This document shows, one piece after another, positions 15,553 to 22,626 of a stretch of 39,765 nucleotides of DNA (its first letter is position 1; every line of letters begins with the position of its first letter). The stretch comes from [Mycobacterium] manitobense (GTDB taxonomy: Bacteria; Actinomycetota; Actinomycetes; Mycobacteriales; Mycobacteriaceae), in assembly GCF_025821665.1 (NCBI RefSeq), contig NZ_JACKSJ010000219.1:1-39765 (forward strand). The letters run 5' to 3'. Below the pieces are notes generated by a model. That model was not told the DNA's origin, made no database searches, and saw only the letters and a program-made list of their open reading frames with translations. The translations under genes were made by a program, and so were the position numbers.

Positions 15553-18399
15553 ATGGGGGTGAATTTCCGGTTACTCGGTGAGGTCGAGGCCCTCGTGGAC
15601 GGCCACGGCCTCGACGTCGGGCATGCGCGGCAGCGGTGTGTGCTCGCGTGTCTGCTGGTCGACGTGAACCGGCCGGTGTCGGCCGATCAGCTCATCGAGC
15701 GGGTGTGGGCGGGCGATCCGCCGCACCGGGCCCGTAACGCGCTGGCGGCGTACGTGTCCAGGCTCAGGCACGCGCTCGCCGCCGCCGATGCTGTGCACAT
15801 CGCCCGCGGGACGGCGGGCTATACGCTGAACGCGCACGCCGACTCGGTCGACCTGCACCGGTTCCGCACGCTGACCGCGGCGGCCCGCGCCGCCGCACAA
15901 CCGGTGGACGCGCTCGCCGCGTTCGACGACGCACTGGCGCTGTGGACCGGCGAGCCGTTCGCCGGCCTCGACACGCCGTGGGTGAACGAGATGCGCGCGG
16001 CGCTGGAGACCGAGCGCCTCTCCGCCACGCTGGACCGCAACGACGCCGCGCTGCGGGCCGGCCGGCACACCGAACTGCTCACCGAACTGAGCACGGCCGC
16101 AACGGCTCACCCGCTCGACGAGCGGATCGCCGGACAGCTGATGCTGGCGCAGTACCGCAGCGGCCGACAGGCCGCTGCGCTGCAGACCTACCGGCGGATG
16201 CGGGCGCGACTCGTCGCCGAACTGGGCGTCGAACCCGGGCCGGCGCTGGAGGCCGTGCACCGCGAGATCCTCGCCGGCGCAACCGTGCCCGCTCCGCAGG
16301 ACGCGCCGGCGCCGCAGCCCACCCGCCCCACCCCGCGCCGGGCGACCCGGTTCATCGGCCGCACGAGCGAGCTGGCGGCGATCACCGGTGCGCTGCGGGC
16401 GGGCACCGCGCTGACGCTGACCGGCGTGGGTGGTGTCGGCAAGACCCGGCTGGCCTACGAGGCCGCCGACCACGCCGACGGCTTCCCCGACGGTGTCCGG
16501 ACCTGCGAACTCGCCCCGCTCGACGACGGGTCCGCGGTGGGCCGGGCCGTCGCGGTCGCGCTCGGACTGCCGCAGGGCAGGGACACCGCCGTCACCACCA
16601 CCGTGGTCGACCACCTGCGCAGCCGCCGGCTGCTGCTGGTCGTGGACAACTGCGAGCACGTGCTGTCCGACGCGGCGGACCTGGTGGACCGCATCACCCG
16701 CGAGTGCGCCGGGGTCGCGGTGCTCGTCACGAGCCGGGAATCCCTCGGCATCGACGGTGAGCGGCTGCTGCCCGTCGAACCGCTGCCCGAGGGCGACGCC
16801 ACCGCCCTGTTCGCCGACCGGGCCAGGGCGATCCGGCCCGACTTCGACCTCGACACCGAACCGATCGGAGCCGTCGCCGAGATCTGTCGCCGGCTCGACG
16901 GTGTGCCGCTGGCGATCGAACTCGCCGCCGCGCGCCTGCGGGCGATGAGCAGCCTCGACGTGGCGCGACGGCTGGATCGGCTGCGACTGCTCAGCGGCGG
17001 TGCACGCGGCGCGCACCCGCGCCAGCAGAGCGTCGCGGCGACCATCGACTGGTCCTACCGTCTCCTGGCCGAGCGGGAGCAGACCCTGTTCGACCGGTTG
17101 TCGGTGTTCGCGGGCAGCTTCGACCTCGAGGCGGTGCACGGGGTCTGTGCCGAGCACACCGACGACGAGGACGACACGCTGGAACTGCTGACCGCCCTGG
17201 TGGACAAGTCGATGGTGGTGGCCGTCCACGGTGACGCGGGAACCCGCTACTCGGTGCTGGAGACGCTGCGGGCGTACGGCCGGGAGCGATTGCGCGAGAA
17301 CGATTCTCACGATCGGTACGCTGTGCGGCACGCCACGTACTTCACCGAACTGGCCGAGCGCGGGGCCACGGCGATGCACGGTCCCGACGAGCAGGTGTGG
17401 ATCGAACGGATGGCGCCGACCGCGGGCACCACCTTCACCTCACCCGACCACGACAACCTGCGCACCGCCTTCGAGCGGGCGATGGCCGACGGTGACACCG
17501 GATTCGCGCTCCGCATCGTCGCGTCGCTGCCCGAACTGATGCACATGCGGGTCGGCTACACCTCGATGGACTGGGTGGACCGGGCGATCGAGTCCGCCGA
17601 TCCCGCCCATCCGCTGTTCGCCGCGGCGGTCGGGGTGTCCGCGCGCGGCGCATGGGTGCTCGGCCGGTTCTCCCACGCGCTGGCGCTCGCCGCGCTCGCC
17701 GAGGGCAGGGTCCCCGAACGCGGCCACTCCTACCTCGGCTACCCCGGCGACATCCCCGCCGACGTGGCGGTGATCTGCGGCGATCCCGCTGTCGCGCTTG
17801 GGCATTACGTCGAGGAGTGCGCCGTCGCCCGCGACGCCGGCGATGCGCCGAGGCTGGTGTGGAATCTGTACAACAGCACGGTGGCCCAGGATGTCCTCGG
17901 TGCCCCGGAGGCCGGACTGGCCGCCGCTGCGGAGGCCATTCGCGTCGCGGCGACCACCGCCAATCCGAGCGTCTCGGCGATGGCCCGGTGCGCACTGGGC
18001 CGCTCGCTCAAGTCCACGGATCCCGAGCGTGCGGTCGGGGTGCTGGACGAGGCGTTCGCTTTGGCCGCGCCCGTGCAGAACAACTGGCTCACGGGCATCG
18101 CCCGGATGGAGTCCGCGGCCGTGACCGCCGTGCACGGTGACCCGGCATCCGCGGCCGGGCGACTCCACGAGGTACTCGACCACTGGAGCCAGGCCGGTCC
18201 CGGAGCCGGGGCGCAGCACTGGTACTGCCTGCGCTACGTCATCCCGCTGCTGGAGCGGACCGGCGCGGCGGCGGACGCCGCGGCGCTGCGCCGTGCGCGG
18301 CCCGGCGACGACCGGTTCGCCGAGGATCCCGCGATCCTGTCCGGCCCCGAGGCCATGGCGATCGCCCGGGCGGCCCTGCGACGCCTTCTCGCCCCCTGA
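15553..18399 (+). CDS. SARP/AfsR-type regulator with BTAD, STAND ATPase and TPR-like C-terminus
   Basis: A 948-residue multidomain activator. Residues about 1-95 form an OmpR-like winged helix (FRLLGEVEALVDG, RQRCVLACLL, VSADQLIERVW). Residues about 98-245 are the BTAD domain (DLHRFRTL, then ALALWTGEPFAGL, ending LGVEPGPAL). Residues about 270-520 are a STAND/NB-ARC-type ATPase with Walker A GVGGVGKT (291-298), Walker B LLLVVDNCEH and the GVPLAIELAA motif. A helical repeat region fills the rest. Such proteins switch on specialised metabolism or stress genes in response to a ligand sensed by the repeats. No biosynthetic cluster is adjacent; the nearest gene is a methyltransferase 120 bases downstream. 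GTG 15559 is an alternative start. Confidence 0.9.
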   Translation: MGVNFRLLGEVEALVDGHGLDVGHARQRCVLACLLVDVNRPVSADQLIERVWAGDPPHRARNALAAYVSRLRHALAAADAVHIARGTAGYTLNAHADSVDLHRFRTLTAAARAAAQPVDALAAFDDALALWTGEPFAGLDTPWVNEMRAALETERLSATLDRNDAALRAGRHTELLTELSTAATAHPLDERIAGQLMLAQYRSGRQAAALQTYRRMRARLVAELGVEPGPALEAVHREILAGATVPAPQDAPAPQPTRPTPRRATRFIGRTSELAAITGALRAGTALTLTGVGGVGKTRLAYEAADHADGFPDGVRTCELAPLDDGSAVGRAVAVALGLPQGRDTAVTTTVVDHLRSRRLLLVVDNCEHVLSDAADLVDRITRECAGVAVLVTSRESLGIDGERLLPVEPLPEGDATALFADRARAIRPDFDLDTEPIGAVAEICRRLDGVPLAIELAAARLRAMSSLDVARRLDRLRLLSGGARGAHPRQQSVAATIDWSYRLLAEREQTLFDRLSVFAGSFDLEAVHGVCAEHTDDEDDTLELLTALVDKSMVVAVHGDAGTRYSVLETLRAYGRERLRENDSHDRYAVRHATYFTELAERGATAMHGPDEQVWIERMAPTAGTTFTSPDHDNLRTAFERAMADGDTGFALRIVASLPELMHMRVGYTSMDWVDRAIESADPAHPLFAAAVGVSARGAWVLGRFSHALALAALAEGRVPERGHSYLGYPGDIPADVAVICGDPAVALGHYVEECAVARDAGDAPRLVWNLYNSTVAQDVLGAPEAGLAAAAEAIRVAATTANPSVSAMARCALGRSLKSTDPERAVGVLDEAFALAAPVQNNWLTGIARMESAAVTAVHGDPASAAGRLHEVLDHWSQAGPGAGAQHWYCLRYVIPLLERTGAAADAAALRRARPGDDRFAEDPAILSGPEAMAIARAALRRLLAP

Positions 18400-18463
18400 G
18401 CTGCGCATTCAACGAACGCCGAAGGTCCGCCGAACCGTCGCCGCCGATCGTGGAGACGACCAC

Positions 18464-18508
18464 GACCACCGAGACCACATGACCACCGAGACCACATGAC
18501 CACCGAGA
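18464..18508. repeat. 17-base tandem repeat, 2.6 copies, before the methyltransferase
   Basis: The unit GACCACCGAGACCACAT occurs perfectly at 18464-18480 and 18481-18497, with a partial third copy (18498-18508). Each junction creates an ATG (18479 and 18496). Because 17 is not a multiple of three, each copy places its ATG in a different frame; the one at 18479 opens a six-codon ORF that stops at 18499. Confidence 0.9.
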
Positions 18509-18519
18509 CTGGAGGACTG

Positions 18520-19362
18520 ATGACCACTGAACACACGACGGTCGACGAGGCCGATCGGGCGCTCAAGGCGAAGCACCGCGCGCTGTGGGCGTCGGGTGAC
18601 TACCCGGCCGTCGCCGCGGAGCTGATCCCGTCCCTTGGCCCGGCACTGGTGCGGGCGTGCGGGGTGCGGCCCGGCGACCGGGTGCTCGACGTGGCGGCCG
18701 GATCCGGCAATGCCGCCATCCCCGCGGCACAAGCCGGAGCGATTGTGACCGCCTGCGACCTGGCGCCGGAACTGTTCGACGCCGGCAGGCGGATCGCCGA
18801 CACGCACGGAGTCGAGCTGGAATGGGTGGAGGCCGACGCCGAGGCGCTGCCGTTCGCCGACGACGCCTTCGACACCGTGATGTCCTGTGTCGGTGCGATG
18901 TTCGCGCCGCATCACGACGTCACCGCCGGTGAGTTGGTCCGGGTGCTCCGGCCCGGCGGCACCATCGGCATGGTCAACTGGACGCCATCGGGCTTCGTCG
19001 GGCAGTTGTTCGCCACCATGAAGCCCTACGCCCCGCCACCGCCTCCCGGTGCCGGATCGCCGACGATGTGGGGCGACGAGGCCCACGTCCGTGGCCTGTT
19101 CGGCGACCGCGTGACCGGGTGGGCGTTCGAGCGCCGGACGGTGGTGCTCGACCACTGCACGTCGCCCGCAGAGTTCCGGGAGTACTGGAAGCGCAACTAC
19201 GGGCCGACGATCGCGACCTATGCGCACAACGCCGCCGCACCGGACCGGGTCGAGGCGCTGGACCGGGACTTCCTTCGATTCCTCGTCGAGGCCGACCGGG
19301 GCGACGGTGACCGTGCGGTCTGGGAGGCCGAGTATCTGGTCGTGACGGCGACGAAGCGCTGA
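18520..19362 (+). CDS. Class I SAM-dependent methyltransferase
   Basis: A 280-residue methyltransferase of the Methyltransf_11/UbiE-like type. The SAM-binding motif I is VLDVAAGSG (residues 55-63), followed by the acidic strand CDLAPELFDAG, then EADAEALPFADDAFDTV and VLRPGGTIGMVNW. No membrane segments are visible, and the acceptor substrate is unknown. GGAGGA (18511-18516) lies just before ATG 18520; the in-frame ATG 18496 inside the tandem repeat is an alternative. It follows the SARP-type regulator in the same direction and may be its target, which is inference from position. Confidence 0.88.
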   Translation: MTTEHTTVDEADRALKAKHRALWASGDYPAVAAELIPSLGPALVRACGVRPGDRVLDVAAGSGNAAIPAAQAGAIVTACDLAPELFDAGRRIADTHGVELEWVEADAEALPFADDAFDTVMSCVGAMFAPHHDVTAGELVRVLRPGGTIGMVNWTPSGFVGQLFATMKPYAPPPPPGAGSPTMWGDEAHVRGLFGDRVTGWAFERRTVVLDHCTSPAEFREYWKRNYGPTIATYAHNAAAPDRVEALDRDFLRFLVEADRGDGDRAVWEAEYLVVTATKR

Positions 19363-19368
19363 CCTCGG

Positions 19369-19400
19369 TTCATCTGTCCATCTGTCCATCTGTTCATCTG
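19369..19400. repeat. 8-base tandem repeat, four copies, upstream of cbiM
   Basis: TTCATCTG, TCCATCTG, TCCATCTG and TTCATCTG follow each other without gaps, directly before the palindrome GACATATGTC (19401-19410). The array ends 33 bases before ATG 19434 and 57 before ATG 19458. Confidence 0.9.
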
Positions 19401-19410
19401 GACATATGTC
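19383..19410. promoter_or_regulatory. Candidate operator of the cbiMNQO operon
   Basis: TGTCCA (19383-19388) and TGGACA (19399-19404) form an inverted repeat across 10 bases, and GACATATGTC (19401-19410) is a perfect 10-base palindrome. They lie just upstream of the presumed -10 element, where a metal-responsive repressor could act. The binding protein is unknown. Confidence 0.35.
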
Positions 19411-19421
19411 GGGTGCGGTCA

Positions 19422-19427
19422 TAGGCT
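19422..19427 (+). promoter_or_regulatory. -10 element for cbiMNQO
   Basis: TAGGCT is followed by 6 bases and ATG 19434, which would suit a leaderless start there rather than at the family-conserved ATG 19458. Confidence 0.4.
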
Positions 19428-19457
19428 CATCGGATGGCCGCCACCAGCGTCGTCGCC

Positions 19458-20138
19458 ATGCACATGAGCGACGGCATCGTCAGTGCGCCGGTGTCACTGA
19501 TCTTCGCCGTGATCGCCGTTGCGGCAGTCGGATTCTGCACCGTCAGGGCCCGCGCCGAACTCGACGAGCGCGCCGTGCCGCTGGCCGGACTGGTCGCCGC
19601 ATTCATCTTCGCGGTGCAGATGGTGAATTTCCCGATCCTGCCCGGTGTCAGCGGACATCTGCTCGGCGGCGCGCTGGCCGCGATCCTCGTCGGCCCGTAC
19701 ACCGGGGCGCTGTGCATCGCGATCGTGCTTGTGGTGCAGTCGCTGCTGTTCGCCGACGGCGGGGTGAGCGCGCTGGGCACGAACATCACCAACATGGCGG
19801 TGATCGGCGTGTTGGCCGGCTACGGCACGGCGGTGCTGGGGCTCACGCTGGCCCGGCGCCGCGGCGAGGTGTCCACCAGGACGCTGGGCGGTGTCTCCTT
19901 CGTGGCCGCACTCGTCGGGACGGTCTGCGCAGCAATGGGATTCGTCGTCGAGTTCACGCTCGGCGGGGCGGGCGGGGCGTCGTTGTCCACGGTCGCCGGC
20001 TACATGTTCGTCACCCACGTGCTGATCGGCATCGGTGAAGGACTCATCACCGCCCTCACCGTGGTGGCCGTCGCAGGCGCCCGGCCCGACCTGGTGCATC
20101 TGCTGCGCCGCTCGACGCGCGCCGGGGTGCCGGCATGA
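19458..20138 (+). CDS. cbiM: Cobalt/nickel ECF transporter substrate-binding membrane subunit CbiM
   Basis: The metal-specificity (S) subunit of a cobalt or nickel importer. Several hydrophobic segments are visible, with the conserved FPILPGVSGHLLGGALAAILVGPYTG block carrying the histidine next to the metal site, and LLFADGGVSALGTNI. In this family the metal is held by the free N-terminus and His2 of a mature Met-His end, which argues for ATG 19458 (MHMSDG). However, a TAGGCT hexamer points to ATG 19434, which would add MAATSVVA. The choice is therefore open. The stop overlaps cbiN's ATG (ATGA). M. tuberculosis has the unrelated NicT permease at the corresponding locus. Confidence 0.93.
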   Translation: MHMSDGIVSAPVSLIFAVIAVAAVGFCTVRARAELDERAVPLAGLVAAFIFAVQMVNFPILPGVSGHLLGGALAAILVGPYTGALCIAIVLVVQSLLFADGGVSALGTNITNMAVIGVLAGYGTAVLGLTLARRRGEVSTRTLGGVSFVAALVGTVCAAMGFVVEFTLGGAGGASLSTVAGYMFVTHVLIGIGEGLITALTVVAVAGARPDLVHLLRRSTRAGVPA

Positions 20139-20467
20139 CGCGACGGTCGGTGTTCTGGTTCGCCTTCGCCGCCGCGGTGCTGGTGATCGCAGGCGGGCTG
20201 TCCTACCTCGCCAGCGGCAGCCCAGACGGTCTCGACTCGGCGACGCTGCAGGGCTGCGCGGTGGTGGAGACCGCTGCGGGCGAGGAACTCAGCGGAGCCT
20301 GCATCGCGCAGCACGCCAGCGAGCATTTACTGGCGTCGTCGCCACTGGCCGACTACGCGATCGGCGGGCACGCCGCGACCGGTGGCATCGCCGGAATCGT
20401 CGGCGCGCTGGTCACACTCGCAGTGGCGGGCGTGGCCTTCTGGGGCATCGCCAGAAGCAAGCGCTAG
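20135..20467 (+). CDS. cbiN: Cobalt transporter accessory subunit CbiN
   Basis: A 110-residue protein with two transmembrane helices (about residues 7-26 and 82-105) and an external loop holding the PDGLD motif (30-34) typical of CbiN and PDGLE-domain proteins. CbiN works with CbiM during metal loading. The loop contains two cysteines and the histidine-containing QHASEH. It begins within the last four bases of cbiM (ATGA), so translation is coupled. The next gene starts 3 bases after its stop. Confidence 0.9.
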   Translation: MTRRSVFWFAFAAAVLVIAGGLSYLASGSPDGLDSATLQGCAVVETAAGEELSGACIAQHASEHLLASSPLADYAIGGHAATGGIAGIVGALVTLAVAGVAFWGIARSKR

Positions 20468-20470
20468 CCC

Positions 20471-21244
20471 ATGGGCGCTGGCGCACACCCGCTCTACCGC
20501 CACGGCGACACGGTCGTGCACCGGACGCCTGCCGAGGTCAAGATCGTCTGCCTGGTTGTGTTCGTCCTCGCGGTCGTCGCGACCCCCAGGGAGATGTTCT
20601 GGCCGTACGCGGCGTATGCCGCTGTCGTGGTGGCGTGCTGGTCGGTCGCCCGCATCCCGGCGCGCTGGGTGCTGCCGCGCATGCTCATCGAGGCGCCCTT
20701 CGTCGTCCTCGCGGCACTGCTGCCGTTCACCGACGGTGGTGTGCGGGTCACCGTCGCCGGGCTGGACCTCTCGGTCACCGGCCTCTATGCGGCGTGGGGC
20801 ATCGTCGTCAAGGGCACGCTCGGGGTGGCGGCCGCGTTGACGTTCGCCGCCACCACGCAGGCCACCGCACTGCCCGCTGCGCTGAGCCGGCTGAGGGTTC
20901 CCGCCGTGCTGACGTCCGTGCTGGTGCTGATGATCCGCTACGTCGATCTGCTCACCGCGGAGGCGGGACGCATGCGGATGGCGCGGATCTCGCGCGGCGA
21001 CTCGCCGCGGGCGCTGCATCAGGCCGGCGCCGTCGCCCGCGGGGTCGGCACCCTTTTCCTGAGGTCGTTCGAACGCGGGGAACGCGTGTACGTCGCCATG
21101 CTGTCACGCGGATTCGACGGCGCGGCACCCGATCTCGCCGCCGTCGGCGCTCCTGCCCGCGCCAGGCCTGCACTGTGGGCCGCCGCGATGGCGCCGGCCA
21201 TGACGGCCGTTGCGGTCTGCGCGGCGGCCTGGGTGTCCGCATGA
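20471..21244 (+). CDS. cbiQ: Cobalt ECF transporter T component CbiQ
   Basis: A 257-residue membrane protein that couples the ATPase to CbiM. Four to five hydrophobic segments are apparent, with the two coupling-helix arginine motifs expected of EcfT proteins: EAGRMRMARISRG and ERVYVAMLSRGF. The N-terminus RTPAEVKIVCLVVFVL fits the family's first helix. ATG 20471 follows cbiN by 3 bases, and the stop overlaps cbiO's start by four bases (ATGA), so all four genes form one translationally coupled operon. Confidence 0.92.
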   Translation: MGAGAHPLYRHGDTVVHRTPAEVKIVCLVVFVLAVVATPREMFWPYAAYAAVVVACWSVARIPARWVLPRMLIEAPFVVLAALLPFTDGGVRVTVAGLDLSVTGLYAAWGIVVKGTLGVAAALTFAATTQATALPAALSRLRVPAVLTSVLVLMIRYVDLLTAEAGRMRMARISRGDSPRALHQAGAVARGVGTLFLRSFERGERVYVAMLSRGFDGAAPDLAAVGAPARARPALWAAAMAPAMTAVAVCAAAWVSA

Positions 21245-21984
21245 ACGTGCCTGCGGCGGTGCGGATCGAGGGACTGCACCACACCTATCCCGACGGCCGG
21301 GCCGCACTCAACGGGCTCGACCTGACCGTCACCGCCGGTGAACGGGTGGCGGTGCTCGGGCCCAACGGGGCGGGCAAGACCACGTTGATGCTGCACCTCA
21401 ACGGCGTGCTGACGGCGACGGCCGGTTCGGTCGCGATCGGTGGTGTCACCGTCGGCCGCAAGACCGTACGCGACATCCGGCGCCGGGTGGGTCTGGTGTT
21501 CCAGGACCCCGACGACCAACTGTTCATGCCGACGGTCGCGCAGGACGTGGCGTTCGGGCCTGCCAACTTCGGGGTGCGCGGCGACGAGCTCGACAGCCGC
21601 GTGCGCGAGGCGCTGGCGACGGTCTCGGCGACCGGGCTCGCCGATCGCAACCCGTCGCACCTGTCGGCCGGGCAGCGCAGGCGCGCGGCACTGGCCACCG
21701 TGCTGGCCTGCCGGCCCGAGATCCTGGTGCTCGACGAACCGTCGGCCAACCTCGACCCGGTGGCGCGCCGCGAACTCGCCGAGACCCTGCTGACACTCGA
21801 CGCCACGATGCTCGTCGTGACTCACGACCTGCCGTACGCCGCGCAGCTGTGCGAGCGGGCGGTGGTGATGGACGGCGGAGTCGTCGTCGCCGACGGGCCG
21901 ATCGGCTCGGTGCTCGCCGACAGCGCCCTCCTGGCCGCCCACCGATTGGAACTGCCATGGGGTTTCGTGGTTCCGGCGCGCTGA
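21241..21984 (+). CDS. cbiO: Cobalt ECF transporter ATP-binding protein CbiO
   Basis: A 247-residue ABC ATPase that powers metal import. It has Walker A GPNGAGKTT (40-48), the Q-loop with the ECF-typical FQDPDDQLF (87-95), signature LSAGQ (141-145, alanine in place of the usual glycine), Walker B ILVLDEP (161-167) and H-loop H195. ATG 21241 overlaps the cbiQ stop. A single ATPase gene implies a homodimer. It is the last gene of the operon; the sigma-factor promoter begins within 8 bases of its stop. Confidence 0.94.
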   Translation: MNVPAAVRIEGLHHTYPDGRAALNGLDLTVTAGERVAVLGPNGAGKTTLMLHLNGVLTATAGSVAIGGVTVGRKTVRDIRRRVGLVFQDPDDQLFMPTVAQDVAFGPANFGVRGDELDSRVREALATVSATGLADRNPSHLSAGQRRRAALATVLACRPEILVLDEPSANLDPVARRELAETLLTLDATMLVVTHDLPYAAQLCERAVVMDGGVVVADGPIGSVLADSALLAAHRLELPWGFVVPAR

Positions 21985-21991
21985 AAATCGC

Positions 21992-22022
21992 TTGACCTCA
22001 AGTCCACTTGAGATGCCAGGCT
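21992..22022 (+). promoter_or_regulatory. MerR/SoxR-type promoter of the sigma-factor gene
   Basis: The -35 TTGACC (21992-21997) and a weak -10 CAGGCT (22017-22022) are 19 bases apart, the overlong spacing typical of MerR-family promoters. The spacer holds a perfect inverted repeat CTCAAGT-CC-ACTTGAG (21997-22012). The 18-mer at 21996-22013 differs from the E. coli soxS SoxR box at only the two central bases and the last base. GTG 22029 follows the -10 by 6 bases. Confidence 0.7.
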
Positions 22023-22028
22023 GTCGGC

Positions 22029-22625
22029 GTGGCAACCGCGACAGAGGATCACGACCAGCGCAGGGCCCGCTTCGAGCGGGACGCACTGCCCTTGCTGGAC
22101 CAGCTCTTCAGGGCCGCGCGGCGCTACACCCACAACACCGCCGACGCCGAAGACCTGGTCCAGGAGACCATGGCGAAGGCCTACGCCGGATTCGGCTCCT
22201 ACGCCGACGGCACCAACCTGCGGGCCTGGCTGCTGCGCATCCTGACCAACACCTGGATCAGCTCCTACCGTGCCGCGCAGCGCAGGCCCGACGAGGTGCT
22301 CTCCGATGACTTCACCGACGCGCAACTGGCTGCGGGAGCGCAACATTCGTCGCGGGGCCTGCCCTCGGCCGAACTCGCGGCGCTGGAGGCGATGGGCGAC
22401 GAGGACGTCCGCGCGGCGCTGCAGGCGCTGCGGGAGGACCAGCGGATGGTGGTCTACTACGCCGACGTCGAAGGCTTGCGCTACAAGGAGATCGCGACGA
22501 TCCTCGACATCCCGCTCGGCACCGTGATGTCACGGCTGCACCGCGGCCGCAGGCATCTGCGCCGGCTGCTGGCGGAGGTGGCCGCTGCGCGCGGCTACCT
22601 GCCCCGCGACTGCTGCGCGGCGTGA
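22029..22625 (+). CDS. ECF sigma factor of the SigH/SigR type
   Basis: A 198-residue extracytoplasmic-function sigma factor. Region 2 (about residues 18-88, FERDALPLLDQLF, then ADAEDLVQETMAKAYAGF and NLRAWLLRILTNTWISSYR) and region 4 (about 130-182, YYADVEGLRYKEIATILDIPLGTVMSRLHRGRRHLR) both closely resemble M. tuberculosis SigH. SigH/SigR proteins control disulphide-stress genes and are held by a zinc anti-sigma factor; no anti-sigma gene lies next to this one. The C-terminus ends in DCCAA, a vicinal cysteine pair (195-196) that could be redox-active. GTG 22029 fits the SoxR-type promoter; TTG 22010 upstream lies inside the operator. The gene ends 1 base before mtr, convergent. Confidence 0.9.
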   Translation: MATATEDHDQRRARFERDALPLLDQLFRAARRYTHNTADAEDLVQETMAKAYAGFGSYADGTNLRAWLLRILTNTWISSYRAAQRRPDEVLSDDFTDAQLAAGAQHSSRGLPSAELAALEAMGDEDVRAALQALREDQRMVVYYADVEGLRYKEIATILDIPLGTVMSRLHRGRRHLRRLLAEVAAARGYLPRDCCAA

Positions 22626-22626
22626 A

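Noticed and set aside
15571..17379. A 602-codon open frame on the minus strand
   Set aside because: Antisense to the SARP/STAND regulator, which carries all expected domains.
19363..19410. A CRISPR-like array from the 8-base repeats
   Set aside because: Repeats are 8 bases with no spacers and no cas genes nearby; it is a simple tandem repeat.
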